NCBI RefSeq assembly: GCF_015265435.1 | Contig: NZ_JABJWH010000006.1 | Span: 1 to 64,000, forward strand | Source: Alloalcanivorax profundimaris | GTDB taxonomy: Bacteria; Pseudomonadota; Gammaproteobacteria; Pseudomonadales; Alcanivoracaceae | DNA: 64,000 nt | Direction of reading: 5' to 3' | Part shown: positions 1 through 8,018 of the stretch, one piece after another | Layout of the letters: every line of letters starts with the position of its first letter | How positions within the stretch are numbered: the stretch's first letter is position 1 | The notes under the pieces: model-generated | The model's input: only the letters and a program-made list of their open reading frames with translations | The model's database searches: none | What the model was told of the DNA's origin: nothing | Translations under genes and position numbers: made by a program

Positions 1-40
1 GAACCCTGGCGGAGATCCTCAATCCGGACCCGGGGCGAAG

Positions 41-73
41 TAAAAAGGGCGAACCTCAAATGAGGTTCGCCCT
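41..73 (-). terminator. Rho-independent terminator-like hairpin
   Basis: A perfect 13-bp inverted repeat (46-58 and 61-73) has only two bases between the arms. It is flanked by five A's on its left, which become a U-run when read on the minus strand. It has no T-run on the plus strand, so it best suits transcripts entering from the right, or forms a weak stop for a gene ending just left of position 45. The stem core GGCGAACC recurs in the terminator at 51068-51099. Confidence 0.55.
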
Positions 74-187
74 GTGAGGCCGCCAACTGTGGGACAGCAG
101 TGCCCCTGGGGCCGGTTTTTTTGTGATGGTTTTCCAAAAATTACCGCGCGTAATGAAAAAAGTCGTCTTCGCTCTCGTTACTTTTAT

Positions 188-206
188 GAGAATGCGAATC
201 CTTCGC
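188..206 (+). promoter_or_regulatory. Fur-box-like operator
   Basis: The 19 bases match the classical Fur consensus (GATAATGATAATCATTATC) at 13 of 19 positions, and the core TGCGAA...TTCGCA is an inverted repeat. It lies about 40-60 bases before the start of the Slam cargo gene, where a repressor would overlap the promoter. Iron repression fits the haemophore-like cargo. The match is by eye; regulation is inferred. Confidence 0.5.
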
Positions 207-247
207 ATCTCTGATTTTTCATCAACAATGCATCAAGGAGTAGAGCA

Positions 248-1000
248 ATGAAAGAGATGACCTTTAAAGCGGCACTGGCCGTGGCGGCGCTGTCCGCCGC
301 TTCACTGACCCAGGCGGACGTGATTGGCGGGGAGAGCGATAACACCTATGTCGAGGCCGGTACGTCCTCGGTGGATGCCGGGCCGCACACTTCCGGTCTG
401 GCGGGCATCGGTGTGGAAACCAACTCCATGGACATCGATGAGAAGGTGGACTTCCAGTTCCTCTCCGTTTTCGCATCGGCGGATCAGGATGGTGTCCATA
501 CGCTGAGTTCCCCTATTGACGTGGACGATCCCGATCACAGTGGCATGGGCGTTTTCAGCTTCGCCCAGGCGGGCAGCGAGGACGTCTGGTTCGGCGAGTG
601 GTCCGAAGCCGGTGGTCCGAATTTCGAGCACCGCGCCGTCTACTACGTGGGTGAGAAGGGCAATGTGGACGCAACCATGCCGACGTCCGGTGAAGTTAAC
701 TATGCGGTAACGGGCATCAATCGTCATTCCGCCGGGAACGCCTTGAGCGGCACTCTGACCGCGGACTTTTCAGGCAATACGGTTTCAGGGTCCTTCGATG
801 ACGGGAATCTGACGATCGGCATCGATGCCAATATTTCCGGTTCTTCCTTCTCGGGAACGGCTTCCGCGGTTGACAGTGCCGGTTCCGCCAGCGGCGTAAG
901 CGTGGGTGAATTTTACGGCACCAACGCCGCCGCCCTGGCCGGCATGGCCACCTTCAGCGGCAACAGCGACTACGACACCGCCTTTGGCGGTGCTCGTTAA
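248..1000 (+). CDS. Slam-dependent secreted protein, hemophilin/TbpB-barrel-like cargo
   Basis: Exported 250-residue protein. Residues 1-23 form a Sec signal peptide ending LTQA before DVIGG; there is no lipobox cysteine, so the mature protein should be soluble rather than lipid-anchored. The C-terminal third is Gly/Ser/Ala-rich with alternating strand pattern (SGSFDDGNLTIGI, SFSGTASAV) and ends with a G-E-F-Y-G-T-N-A-A-A-L-A-G segment. This is the signature seen in the small beta-barrel of TbpB-like and hemophilin-like Slam substrates. An AAGGAG ribosome site lies 7 bases before ATG. The next gene is a Slam, and this pairing is the main support for the assignment. By analogy with HphA-type proteins it may bind haem or another iron source, but no ligand can be read from sequence. 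Confidence 0.72.
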   Translation: MKEMTFKAALAVAALSAASLTQADVIGGESDNTYVEAGTSSVDAGPHTSGLAGIGVETNSMDIDEKVDFQFLSVFASADQDGVHTLSSPIDVDDPDHSGMGVFSFAQAGSEDVWFGEWSEAGGPNFEHRAVYYVGEKGNVDATMPTSGEVNYAVTGINRHSAGNALSGTLTADFSGNTVSGSFDDGNLTIGIDANISGSSFSGTASAVDSAGSASGVSVGEFYGTNAAALAGMATFSGNSDYDTAFGGAR

Positions 1001-1079
1001 GTTTTCGTTTTTCCGCTGATCAGGCCGGTTTCGGAAAGGACGCCGACCGGCCTTCCCACCGCAAGGACACCACTTCCCC

Positions 1080-2585
1080 ATGCTTCTTTTTCGATACCCA
1101 TCCGGATACGGAGAGCGTGGCGTTCCTGGTCTCGCTCTTTTGTTCGTTCTTCTCCTTGTTCCAGCCGCACGGGCTGCCGATCAGGATACCGAGCTTCGAT
1201 TGAACCAGGGCCTGGAGCGCTCCGCCCAGGAGCGCGAGCAGGACCTGTTGGAGGAGGAACGCGCCAAGGACGAACCGTTGCCCGATCTGATCATCAACGG
1301 CCAGACCTATCAGGTTCGGAACAACCGGGACGACCTGGGCCGGGGGCTTTATGTGGCGCTGCGCAACCGGAACTGGGCGGCGGCGGCCCGCTTTCTGGAG
1401 GCGTATCGCGCTCTCGCTAACCCGGACCCCCTGTTGGTGCATTACGCCCAGGGTAAACTGGCTCGTTTGCGCGGTGAACTGGAAACCGCCGAGGCGGAGT
1501 TCCGCGCCTTGCTGACTTTGAAACCGGCCTTTTTGCCGGGGCGCCTGGAGCTGGCGCGGGTGCTGTTCGAGAATCACGAGAACCGGGAAGCGCGACGACG
1601 GTTCCGCGATATTCGGGACGGCCTGCCTGAGGGGGATCCTCGCGCGGACGGTGTGCGAGCCACGGTCACGGCGTTTCTGGAAGCCATTGATGAACGTGGT
1701 AGCTGGCAGGGCCGGCTGGCGGCGGGCCCCAGCTACAGCGACAACGTCAATCTCAGTTCCGAGAGCGCGGTCTGCCTGCTGATGTTCAGTAATGGCGCCT
1801 GTTTTATCAGCCGCTCCGTGCCGGAAGCGATCAAAACCGAGGGGCTGGATTTCGAAGCGGCGCTGGAAAAGACCTTCTTTCTACCGGGCCACCATGGCCT
1901 GTTCCTGCGCACGCTGGCCTATGGTGATCGCTATCGGGATCACAGCATCTATAACCAGGGTACCTACAGCGCCAGCGCCGGCTATCGATTCCGGGACATG
2001 AATGATTTGTACAGCCTGGCGCCGCTGTTCGAGCATGCCCGTTATGGCAACGACGGCCTCTATGACGCCTGGGGTGCCCGGGCGGAATGGATGCATTATT
2101 TTTCGCCACGTACCGCCTTCAAGCTCGAGGGCAACCACAAGCGCATGCGTTATCTTCGTGATCAATACAGTCGTTTCGATGGCGACCTGAGCTCCGTGTA
2201 CACCACGGTCTGGCACCGCCTCGGCGCGGACTGGACGCTATTTGGCGGCCTGGATGGCTCGGACCGTGACACCGAGGAAGACATCAGCTCCTATCAGCAG
2301 TACGGGGTGAGGTTGGGGCTTTCCAAACCTTTGTTGGGCGGCGTGGAGATGACGCTGTTCGCTTCCCTGCGTGAAAAGCGTTACGACGCTTACAGTGCCT
2401 TGCTGGAGGCGAGGCGCGAGGATCGTGAGCAGCATTATATGGCGATCCTCCGAATCCCGCGTCTGTCGGTGGCCGGCCTGGTGCCGAGCCTGAATCTGGA
2501 GCACACCCGGGTGCGTAGCAACGTGGACTGGCTGTACAGCTACGAGGAAAACGCCGCTAGTCTGAAATTCGAGTGGCGTTTCTAG
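1080..2585 (+). CDS. Slam outer-membrane protein (type XI secretion, DUF560)
   Basis: Outer-membrane translocator for the preceding cargo. A signal peptide (about residues 12-33, ending ARA) is followed by an acidic linker. An N-terminal TPR domain (about 70-190) has the family pattern of A-x-R-F-L-E-A-Y, L-x-x-Y-A-x-G-x-L-A-R-x-x-G and P-G-R-L-E-L-A-R-V-L-F-E. From about residue 205 a beta-barrel of alternating aromatic strands runs to a terminal Phe (F-E-W-R-F), as expected for Bam-inserted proteins. The length (501) is usual for Slams. It lies 79 bases after the cargo gene on the same strand, so co-transcription is likely. In known systems Slam moves barrel-bearing substrates through the outer membrane after Sec export. 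No TonB-dependent receptor is next to it, at least on this side. Confidence 0.85.
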   Translation: MLLFRYPSGYGERGVPGLALLFVLLLVPAARAADQDTELRLNQGLERSAQEREQDLLEEERAKDEPLPDLIINGQTYQVRNNRDDLGRGLYVALRNRNWAAAARFLEAYRALANPDPLLVHYAQGKLARLRGELETAEAEFRALLTLKPAFLPGRLELARVLFENHENREARRRFRDIRDGLPEGDPRADGVRATVTAFLEAIDERGSWQGRLAAGPSYSDNVNLSSESAVCLLMFSNGACFISRSVPEAIKTEGLDFEAALEKTFFLPGHHGLFLRTLAYGDRYRDHSIYNQGTYSASAGYRFRDMNDLYSLAPLFEHARYGNDGLYDAWGARAEWMHYFSPRTAFKLEGNHKRMRYLRDQYSRFDGDLSSVYTTVWHRLGADWTLFGGLDGSDRDTEEDISSYQQYGVRLGLSKPLLGGVEMTLFASLREKRYDAYSALLEARREDREQHYMAILRIPRLSVAGLVPSLNLEHTRVRSNVDWLYSYEENAASLKFEWRF

Positions 2586-2600
2586 CGGGTACTCCAGCGC

Positions 2601-4109
2601 TTACATGCGGCCGGTCTGTTCGTAGCGTTCGTGCCAGCTCAGTGCTTCGCTCAGCAGGTGGGGGGTGTGCAGGCCACGGCCGCTGGCGCTGGCGCGTTCG
2701 AAGTAGTCGAGCAGGCGCGGGCGGAAGTCCGGGTGGGCGCAGTGCTCGATGATGCGGCGCGCCCGTTCCCGGGGCGGCAGGCCGCGCAGGTCGGCCAGGC
2801 CCTGTTCGGTGACCACGATCTGCACGTCGTGTTCGGTGTGGTCCACGTGGGAGACCATCGGCACGATGGTGGAGATGGCGCCGTCCTTGGCGGTGGACGG
2901 CGTCATGAACACGGACAGGTAGCCGTTGCGGGCGAAGTCCCCGGAGCCGCCGATGCCGTTCATGATGCGCGTGCCCATCACATGGGTGGAGTTGACGTTG
3001 CCGTAGAGGTCCGCTTCGATCATGCCGTTCATGGCGATCACGCCGAGGCGGCGAATCACTTCCGGATGATTACTGATTTCCTGGGGGCGCAGCACGATGC
3101 GCTCGCGGTAGAAGTCGATGTGCTCGGCGAGGTCGCGGTTGGCGTCCGGGCTCAGGGAGAAGGCGGTGGCGGAGGCCGATGTCAACTTGCCGGATTTGAG
3201 CAGCGACAGCATGCCGTCCTGGAGCACCTCGGTGTAGGCGGTGAGGTTCTCGAAGGGGCCGTCGGCCAGGCCGGCGAGCACCGCGTTGGCGATGTTGCCG
3301 ACGCCGGATTGCAGTGGCAGAAGGTTCGCCGGCAGGCGGCCGGCGTCCACTTCGCGGCTGAAGAATTCCAGCAGGTGGCCGGCGATGCGGCGCGATGCTT
3401 CATCGGGTTCGCTGAAGCGGGAGTTGCGGTCCGGGGCGTTGGTTTCCACCACGGCGATGATCTTTTCCGGCGGGCAATGCAGGTAGCGTTCGCCGATGCG
3501 TTGCTGCGGGCCGGTGAGTGGAATCGGCTGGCGGTGCGGGGGCAGGGCGGTGCCATAGTAGACGTCGTGCATGCCGTCCAGGCCGGCGCTCTGGCCGTGG
3601 TTCACTTCCAGGATCACCCGGTCGGCCAGGTCGATCCAGGTCTTGTTGTTGCCGATGGACGAGGAGGGAATCAACGCCCCCTGTTCGGTGATGCCGGCCA
3701 CCTCGATCACCGCCACGTCCAGCTTGCCGAAGAAGCCGGCCCAGGCGTAGGGGGCCACGTGGGACAGATGAATGTCGATGTATTCCATCCGCCCTTCGTT
3801 GATCTTTTGCCGGCATACCGGGTCGCTCTGGTAGGGCAGTCGCAGCTCAATGCCGTCCACCTCGGCCAGGGCGCCGTCCAGTTCCGGCGCGGTGGAGGCA
3901 CCGGTCCAGATGCTGATGCGGTCGGCCTCGCCATGGTCGTGGTGCGCGCGCATCCGCGCCGCCAGGGCCTGGGGAACCGCCTTGGGATAGCCGGCGCCGG
4001 TAAAGCCGCTCATGCCCACGTTGGCCCCGGCGGGAATCAACGCCGCCGCCGCGTCGGCGTCCATGATGCGTTGGCGCAGTCGGGGGCAAAGAATACGTTG
4101 GGCGCTCAT
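2601..4109 (-). CDS. Acetyl-CoA hydrolase / succinyl-CoA:acyl CoA-transferase family protein
   Basis: Cytoplasmic class I CoA-transferase of 502 residues. It starts with a glycine-rich N-domain (GMSGFTGAGYPKA), and T-E-V-L-Q-D-G places a glutamate at residue 294, matching the catalytic Glu294 of acetate-forming succinyl-CoA:acetate CoA-transferase (AarC). The C-domain carries GIGGSGDFARNG and VVTEQGLADLRG. The ATG at 4109 is chosen because a GGAG sits a proper distance upstream and similarity begins there; an in-frame start at 4163 would add 18 unlikely residues. Probable role: moving CoA between acetate or propionate and succinate, or hydrolysing acyl-CoA. Substrate choice cannot be told from sequence. 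It stands alone, convergent with the Slam gene. Confidence 0.88.
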   Translation of the reverse strand: MSAQRILCPRLRQRIMDADAAAALIPAGANVGMSGFTGAGYPKAVPQALAARMRAHHDHGEADRISIWTGASTAPELDGALAEVDGIELRLPYQSDPVCRQKINEGRMEYIDIHLSHVAPYAWAGFFGKLDVAVIEVAGITEQGALIPSSSIGNNKTWIDLADRVILEVNHGQSAGLDGMHDVYYGTALPPHRQPIPLTGPQQRIGERYLHCPPEKIIAVVETNAPDRNSRFSEPDEASRRIAGHLLEFFSREVDAGRLPANLLPLQSGVGNIANAVLAGLADGPFENLTAYTEVLQDGMLSLLKSGKLTSASATAFSLSPDANRDLAEHIDFYRERIVLRPQEISNHPEVIRRLGVIAMNGMIEADLYGNVNSTHVMGTRIMNGIGGSGDFARNGYLSVFMTPSTAKDGAISTIVPMVSHVDHTEHDVQIVVTEQGLADLRGLPPRERARRIIEHCAHPDFRPRLLDYFERASASGRGLHTPHLLSEALSWHERYEQTGRM

Positions 4110-4187
4110 GGCGACGACTCCGGGCGGGAATAAGATACAAAAATCCGGGGGGGAGTCTACCACACGGGAAACGGATCCGGGGCCGGC

Positions 4188-5561
4188 TCAGGGGGAGGGC
4201 GGTTCCGTCTGTCGATCACGCCAGCGCTGATATTCCTCCCGGGTCACGCCCAGGCCGGCCAGACGCTGTGGAGACAGTTCGCGCACATCCTCTTCCAGAT
4301 CCCGCAGATAGGCGGCCCTGTCGGCGGCGGGGATGGCCTCGGCCGCTTCCCGCAGTCGCGACATCAAGGCTTGCCCGGCCAGGCGTTCCTGAATCACGCC
4401 GCGCAGCACGTCGCGCCGTTGCGCGCGGTAGCGCACCCGCACCGCGTCCACGCCCAGGGCTTCGGCGGTGGCGTCGTATTCCTGGCAGCCACGCAGGTAG
4501 GAGACCCGGTATAGCTCCAGGAGCGGGCGTGGATCGTTGAGTTCGTACACCGCCAGCATGGCCGAGGCGTAGTCGTCCTTCTCGATGGCGTTGAACGACA
4601 GCGGTACCCGGTTGCGGGTCACCAGGGGAATGTTGGCGGCCAGCCGCGCGGTGCGTTTGTTGACGTCGGTGAACGCCTGCAGGTAGGCCACGTGCACCAG
4701 CAGGAACAGGCTTTGCTCGTAGGGCTCCTGAATGGCCATGGCCTTGTCGGCGATTTGCCGCAGCCGCCGTTCCAGTTCCGCCGGCCGGTCCAGGGGAATA
4801 TAGCTGGAGGCGCCCACGCGCACGCCATGATCGCGCACCTTGCCGGAGCCGGCGGGTGGCACCAGGCCGTCGGAAAGCAGGTAGTGCAGGGTGCAGATTT
4901 CCTCGTAGCTGGGTTCCAGGTGGCTGGCCCGTTCCACCAGGTAGCGGATTGCTTCCTTGTGGTTGAGGATCATCACCGCTTCCTCGTCGAGCTTGCCGGT
5001 GGCGCCGGTGCCTTCCAGCAGCAGGCGTTGGGTTTCGATCAGGGAATAGGTGTTCCCCTCCAGCCGCGAGGAGTGGTAGGAGAGGTCGATCAGCAAGCGG
5101 TTGTAGATGCGCCGCGCATAGGTGCCGGCGGGCTCGGGGGCGTCGGTGCGGCGGCCCTTGGCGGTGAGCAGGTCGATGTCGGCCTGGCTGAAGTAATGGT
5201 CGCGGTTGGGGCGGTAGTCGTCCAGCCACTGGCCGTTGTAACTTACCGGCGCCCGGTTCAGCAGGGGTTGGCGAACCCGGTTCAGGGCATGCCGGGCCGG
5301 CTCGCTGAAATGAAACAGGGCGGGCTCCACCGGCTCGCGCACTGCCAGGGGCGTGCCGGCCTCGGCCAGCCGGTATCGGGTGCCGCGTTTACGGCCGCTT
5401 TTCCGGACCCGGCCCTGCTCGACCAGCTGGGCCAGCCAGCGGCGTACGGAACGCTCGGCGAACTTCTCGGGTAGGCGCTCGAGGATTTCCGGCAGGCTGG
5501 CGGGCCCTCCCAGATCCTGGAGGGCGCTCAGAATACGTTCCTTGTTGTCGTTCCTGGACAT
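4188..5561 (-). CDS. Winged-helix Fic-family protein with degenerate Fic motif
   Basis: 457 residues from the ATG at 5561. Residues about 6-65 form a winged helix-turn-helix. Residues 164-169 (S-S-R-L-E-G) match the inhibitory (S/T)xxxE(G/N) helix placed N-terminal to the Fic fold. The Fic core at 295-306 reads QAFTDVNKRTAR: the usual catalytic His is Gln295 and the usual Gly is Val300, while Phe, Asp, Asn, Lys/Arg remain. From memory of the family, this V-N-K-R variant recurs in HTH-Fic proteins, so it may be a regulator rather than an AMP-transferase. The start at 5654 is rejected because it would translate through the phased repeats at 5568-5674, which look like operator sites. No strong ribosome site is seen before 5561. 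No toxin or antitoxin partner adjoins. Confidence 0.8.
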   Translation of the reverse strand: MSRNDNKERILSALQDLGGPASLPEILERLPEKFAERSVRRWLAQLVEQGRVRKSGRKRGTRYRLAEAGTPLAVREPVEPALFHFSEPARHALNRVRQPLLNRAPVSYNGQWLDDYRPNRDHYFSQADIDLLTAKGRRTDAPEPAGTYARRIYNRLLIDLSYHSSRLEGNTYSLIETQRLLLEGTGATGKLDEEAVMILNHKEAIRYLVERASHLEPSYEEICTLHYLLSDGLVPPAGSGKVRDHGVRVGASSYIPLDRPAELERRLRQIADKAMAIQEPYEQSLFLLVHVAYLQAFTDVNKRTARLAANIPLVTRNRVPLSFNAIEKDDYASAMLAVYELNDPRPLLELYRVSYLRGCQEYDATAEALGVDAVRVRYRAQRRDVLRGVIQERLAGQALMSRLREAAEAIPAADRAAYLRDLEEDVRELSPQRLAGLGVTREEYQRWRDRQTEPPSP

Positions 5562-5567
5562 GGTGAC

Positions 5568-5674
5568 TGGCCGTATAAAGGGATATACGGCCAATTTAGT
5601 CGGTATACGGCCATTTATCAACGAAATACGGCCAAATATGACCGTATTCGCCACATCTGGCTAGAATACGGCCA
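5568..5674. promoter_or_regulatory. Phased TACGGCCA operator array before the Fic gene
   Basis: TATACGGCCA occurs at 5584-5593 and 5604-5613. AATACGGCCA follows at 5625-5634 and 5665-5674. An inverted copy TGGCCGTATA sits at 5568-5577, and a weaker inverted copy (ACCGTATT) is near 5641. Direct copies are spaced 20, 21 and 40 bases, about two or four helical turns, so they face the same side of DNA. The first pair forms a palindrome seven bases before the Fic start codon. The likely reader is the winged-helix domain of the Fic protein itself (autoregulation, inferred). Confidence 0.7.
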
Positions 5675-5739
5675 AACTCGCGACCGCGGTATCCGGGGCT
5701 CCCGTGCGTGGAGGAAGTCGTTGACGCGGGCCCGGGGTG

Positions 5740-6546
5740 TCAGTAATCCCGTTGCCGGTTGCGGAAGTCGGGGGCCCGTTTCTTGAAGTTGGCGGCCATG
5801 GCCTCGGCCTGGTTCTTGCCACGCAGCAGCTTGAACTGCAGCCGGGACTCTTCGTGGAAAGCCTGGTCCTCGGACTGGTTCCAGGTGCGCTGGAACAGGG
5901 CCTTGGTGGCGCTCACCGCGTCCGGGGAGCGCTCCAGCAGGGCGCGGGCCAGGGCAAGGCTTTCGGCGCGCGGGTCCTCGGCGACCCGGGTCACCAGGTT
6001 GAGCTGTTTACCTTCGGTGGCGTCGAAACGGCGGCCGGTCATGGCCAGTTCCTTGGCCACGTCCAGGGGCACCAGCTCACGCAGGGTGACGGTGCCGGTC
6101 ATGTCCGGGATCAGGCCCCATTTGATTTCCATCACCGACAGTTCGCAGTCCGGCGTGGCGACGCGGAAGTCCGCCGCCAGCGCCAGTTGCAGGCCACCGC
6201 CATAGCAGTAGCCGTGCAGCTCGGCGATCACCGGCACCGGCAGTTCCCGCCAGGCCCAGCAGGCTTTCTGGAACAGGTTGGTTTTCCTGACCCCGAATTT
6301 GGTGAACGCCAGCAGCATTTTCATCGGCGTTTTGGTGACGGTGCCGAAGTCCAGGCCGGCGCAGAACGCCTTGCCCGCGCCGCGCAGGATCACCACCCGC
6401 ACGTCCCGGTTCTTGCGGATGGCGCGGGCGGTGCTCACCAGCGCCTCCAGGGTTTCCAGGTCCAGGCCGTTGTACTTGTCCGGCCGGTTCAGGGTGACGG
6501 TGGCGATGCGGTCCTCGACCGTGAGCGTGACGCGGGCCGTGTTCAT
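5740..6546 (-). CDS. Crotonase / enoyl-CoA hydratase-isomerase family protein
   Basis: 268 residues with the crotonase fold. The segment at about 60-70 (AFCAGLDF) is the oxyanion/CoA loop, and [18 protein letters not shown] at about 113-130 is the second oxyanion segment. Where enoyl-CoA hydratases carry the first catalytic Glu (G-x-E-L-A), this protein has Gln; the second Glu is kept in M-E-I. It may therefore isomerise rather than hydrate, as in other one-acid crotonases; the true substrate is open. Its ATG overlaps the gatB stop by four bases (ATGA), so it is translated from the gatCAB message, probably without a shared function. Confidence 0.85.
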   Translation of the reverse strand: MNTARVTLTVEDRIATVTLNRPDKYNGLDLETLEALVSTARAIRKNRDVRVVILRGAGKAFCAGLDFGTVTKTPMKMLLAFTKFGVRKTNLFQKACWAWRELPVPVIAELHGYCYGGGLQLALAADFRVATPDCELSVMEIKWGLIPDMTGTVTLRELVPLDVAKELAMTGRRFDATEGKQLNLVTRVAEDPRAESLALARALLERSPDAVSATKALFQRTWNQSEDQAFHEESRLQFKLLRGKNQAEAMAANFKKRAPDFRNRQRDY

Positions 6547-8018
6547 GGGGCGAGCTTCTGTTGTAGCAGCTGGTTGACCTGCTGCGGGTTGGCCTTGCCC
6601 TGGGTGGCTTTCATCACCTGGCCGACGAAGTAGCCGATTTTCTTTTTGCGCTTGGCGTCGTCGGCGTTGCGGTAGTCCTCCACCTGGGCGGGGCTGTCGG
6701 CGATCACCTGGTCGACGATCTTCTCCAGCTCGCCGGTGTCGCTCATCTGCTTGAGGCCCTTGGCCTCGATGATGGCGTCCGGGTCGCCTTCGCCGTTCCA
6801 GCAGGCTTCGAACACCTGCTTGGCGATCTTGGAGCTGATGGTGCCGTCCTTGAGGCGCAGGATCAGCTGGCCGAGTTGTTCGGCGCTCACCGGGCTGTCG
6901 GCGATATCCTTGTCCTCGCTGTTGAGCTTGGCGGCCAGTTCGCCCATCACCCAGTTGGCGGCCAGCTTGGCGTCGCCGCCGTGCTCCGCCGCCGCCTCGA
7001 AGTAACGCGCCGTGGCGATGGAGCCGGACAGCAGGCCGGCGTCGTAGCCGGACAGCTGGTACTGCTCCACGTAGCGGGCCTCGCGGGCGTCCGGCAGTTC
7101 CGGCAGCTCGGCGCGCAGGGTGCCGATCTCTTCCTCGCTGACCAGCACCGGCAGCAGGTCCGGGCAGGGGAAGTAGCGGTAGTCGTTGGCGTCTTCCTTG
7201 GTGCGCATGGAGCGCGCCGTGTTGGTGTCGCCGTTGTAGAGCCGGGTTTCCTGAACGATCTTGCCGCCGTCCTCGAGCACGTCGATCTGGCGCTCCACTT
7301 CCAGCTTGATGGCTTTCTCCATGAAGCGGAAGGAGTTCAGGTTCTTGGTCTCGGTGCGGGTGCCCAGCGGCTCGCCGGGGCGGCGCACGGAGATGTTCAC
7401 GTCGAAGCGCATGTTGCCCTGGGACATGTCGCCGTCGCAGATGCCCAGGGAGGTGACGATGGCGTGCAGCTTGCGGGCGTAGGCCACCGCTTCCTCGGCG
7501 TTGCCCATGTCCGGCTCGGAAACGATCTCGATGAGCGGCGTGCCGGCCCGGTTCAGGTCGATGCCGGTCTGGCCGTGACCCATTCCGTCAGAGAAAGCTT
7601 CATGCAGCGACTTGCCGGCGTCTTCTTCCAGGTGGGCGTGGTGGATGCGCACGGTTTTTTCGGTGCCGTCCTCAAGGCGGATCACCACTTCGCCGGCGCC
7701 GACGATGGGCTCCGCCAGTTGCGTGGTCTGGTAGCCCTTGGGCAGATCCGGATAGAAATAATTTTTCCGTTCGAACACCGAGCGGCGGCCGATGTCCGCG
7801 TTGATCGCCAGGCCGAAGCGTACCGCGTTGCGGATCGCTTCCTTGTTGACCACCGGCAGGGTGCCGGGCATGCCCAGGTCAATCAGGCTGGCGTGGCTGT
7901 TGGGCTCATCGCCGGTGGCGGTGCTGGCGCCGGAAAAAATCTTCGAGCGGGTGGCCAGCTGTACGTGCACTTCCAGCCCGATCACCACTTCCCAACCATT
8001 GTGCAAAGAGGAACTCAT
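6543..8018 (-). CDS. gatB: Aspartyl/glutamyl-tRNA(Asn/Gln) amidotransferase subunit B
   Basis: 491-residue subunit B of the GatCAB complex. It binds the misacylated Glu-tRNA(Gln) or Asp-tRNA(Asn), phosphorylates the acyl group with ATP and passes it ammonia from GatA. The N-terminus ([13 protein letters not shown]), the H-x-H-L-E-E-D-A-G-K segment and the C-terminal YqeY-like tail ([17 protein letters not shown]) are typical. It overlaps the gatA stop by four bases and is followed by an overlapping crotonase, so the whole set is translationally coupled. Full family length and clear signature; no oddity. Confidence 0.97.
   Translation of the reverse strand: MSSSLHNGWEVVIGLEVHVQLATRSKIFSGASTATGDEPNSHASLIDLGMPGTLPVVNKEAIRNAVRFGLAINADIGRRSVFERKNYFYPDLPKGYQTTQLAEPIVGAGEVVIRLEDGTEKTVRIHHAHLEEDAGKSLHEAFSDGMGHGQTGIDLNRAGTPLIEIVSEPDMGNAEEAVAYARKLHAIVTSLGICDGDMSQGNMRFDVNISVRRPGEPLGTRTETKNLNSFRFMEKAIKLEVERQIDVLEDGGKIVQETRLYNGDTNTARSMRTKEDANDYRYFPCPDLLPVLVSEEEIGTLRAELPELPDAREARYVEQYQLSGYDAGLLSGSIATARYFEAAAEHGGDAKLAANWVMGELAAKLNSEDKDIADSPVSAEQLGQLILRLKDGTISSKIAKQVFEACWNGEGDPDAIIEAKGLKQMSDTGELEKIVDQVIADSPAQVEDYRNADDAKRKKKIGYFVGQVMKATQGKANPQQVNQLLQQKLAP

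Noticed and set aside
1-77. Possible 3' end of an upstream plus-strand gene (frames end at 41-43 and 75-77)
   Set aside because: Too short to identify, and two frames are equally open; no product can be supported.
105-122. GCCCCTGGGGC plus T-run as a terminator
   Set aside because: The palindrome has almost no loop and the T-run is offset by CCGG; weaker than the hairpin at 46-73.
5562-5654. N-terminal extension of the Fic protein from ATG 5654
   Set aside because: The extension would be encoded by the phased operator repeats, and the winged helix starts just after the later ATG.
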